This document shows, in pieces, positions 41,021-41,085 of a stretch of DNA of 41,085 nt. Origin of the DNA: Acidobacteriota bacterium (GTDB lineage Bacteria > Acidobacteriota > Blastocatellia > Pyrinomonadales > Pyrinomonadaceae); assembly GCA_019242475.1 (NCBI GenBank), contig JAFAVK010000018.1:1-41085 (forward strand), given 5' to 3'. Under the pieces are notes generated by a model. It searched no databases, had not been told where the DNA came from, and was given only the letters and a program-made list of their open reading frames with translations. Numbering within the stretch: the stretch's first letter is position 1; the number at the start of each line of letters is the position of its first letter. A program made the translations under genes and the position numbers.

Positions 41021-41085
41021 CCTTTCGCTCTACCGCAACCTCGGGATTACAGTCTGCTGGCCTTCGCGCTGTCGCGCTCATGGCG

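Overview
This window is a high-GC (roughly two thirds G+C by eye) bacterial chromosome segment, most likely from an Acidobacteriota lineage of the Blastocatellia type. The evidence is family content: a PadR regulator coupled to an acidobacterial-type duplicated orphan permease, a VWFA-related secreted protein of the acidobacterial kind, a subtilase ending in a DUF4214 module, and a very large BNR/MBG secreted protein. Most large products carry N-terminal signal peptides, so much of the region serves the cell surface and secretion. No tRNA, rRNA, CRISPR array, transposase or prophage gene was seen.

Layout. 1-7.4 kb: the N-terminal part of bshC (bacillithiol synthesis) runs off the left edge. 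It is followed by a secreted protein of unknown function, a large membrane patatin and a YpdA-type bacillithiol disulfide reductase, so two thiol-redox genes bracket the lipase. 7.4-10.9 kb: a DUF457/YdjM-like membrane hydrolase, a secreted coiled-coil protein, a secreted TPR protein, a frameshifted GrpB-family gene and an unknown gene. 11-18.5 kb: a secreted subtilase with Glu in the His position, preceded by a stand-alone paralogue of its propeptide, then a secreted lipase-like alpha/beta hydrolase. 18.7-23.6 kb: a secreted two-module protein, then the padR-permease pair with a clear promoter and operator. 23.6-26.5 kb: a NarL-type histidine kinase and response regulator, then a PilZ-like protein. 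26.6-32.9 kb: one 2074-residue surface/secreted protein. 33-38.5 kb: an M15 peptidase, the VWFA protein, a small zinc ribbon, a seven-helix membrane protein and a secreted esterase.

The right end (38.6-41.1 kb) is the least ordinary part. An unknown helical protein gene is driven by a near-ideal promoter whose upstream flank is a tandem array of 14 exact-period (about 17 in all) 21-bp units. Each unit has a T-tract at a spacing of two helical turns. An XRE regulator lies on the other side of the array. Beyond it is a consensus sigma-70 promoter with an inverted repeat in its spacer. That promoter faces out of the window and leads to a seven-codon ORF with a strong Shine-Dalgarno, then to two mutually exclusive hairpins.

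The strongest candidates for undescribed biology are the phased repeat array with its promoter, the stand-alone propeptide beside its protease, and the leader-like region at the right end. All functions are read from sequence motifs without database searches.
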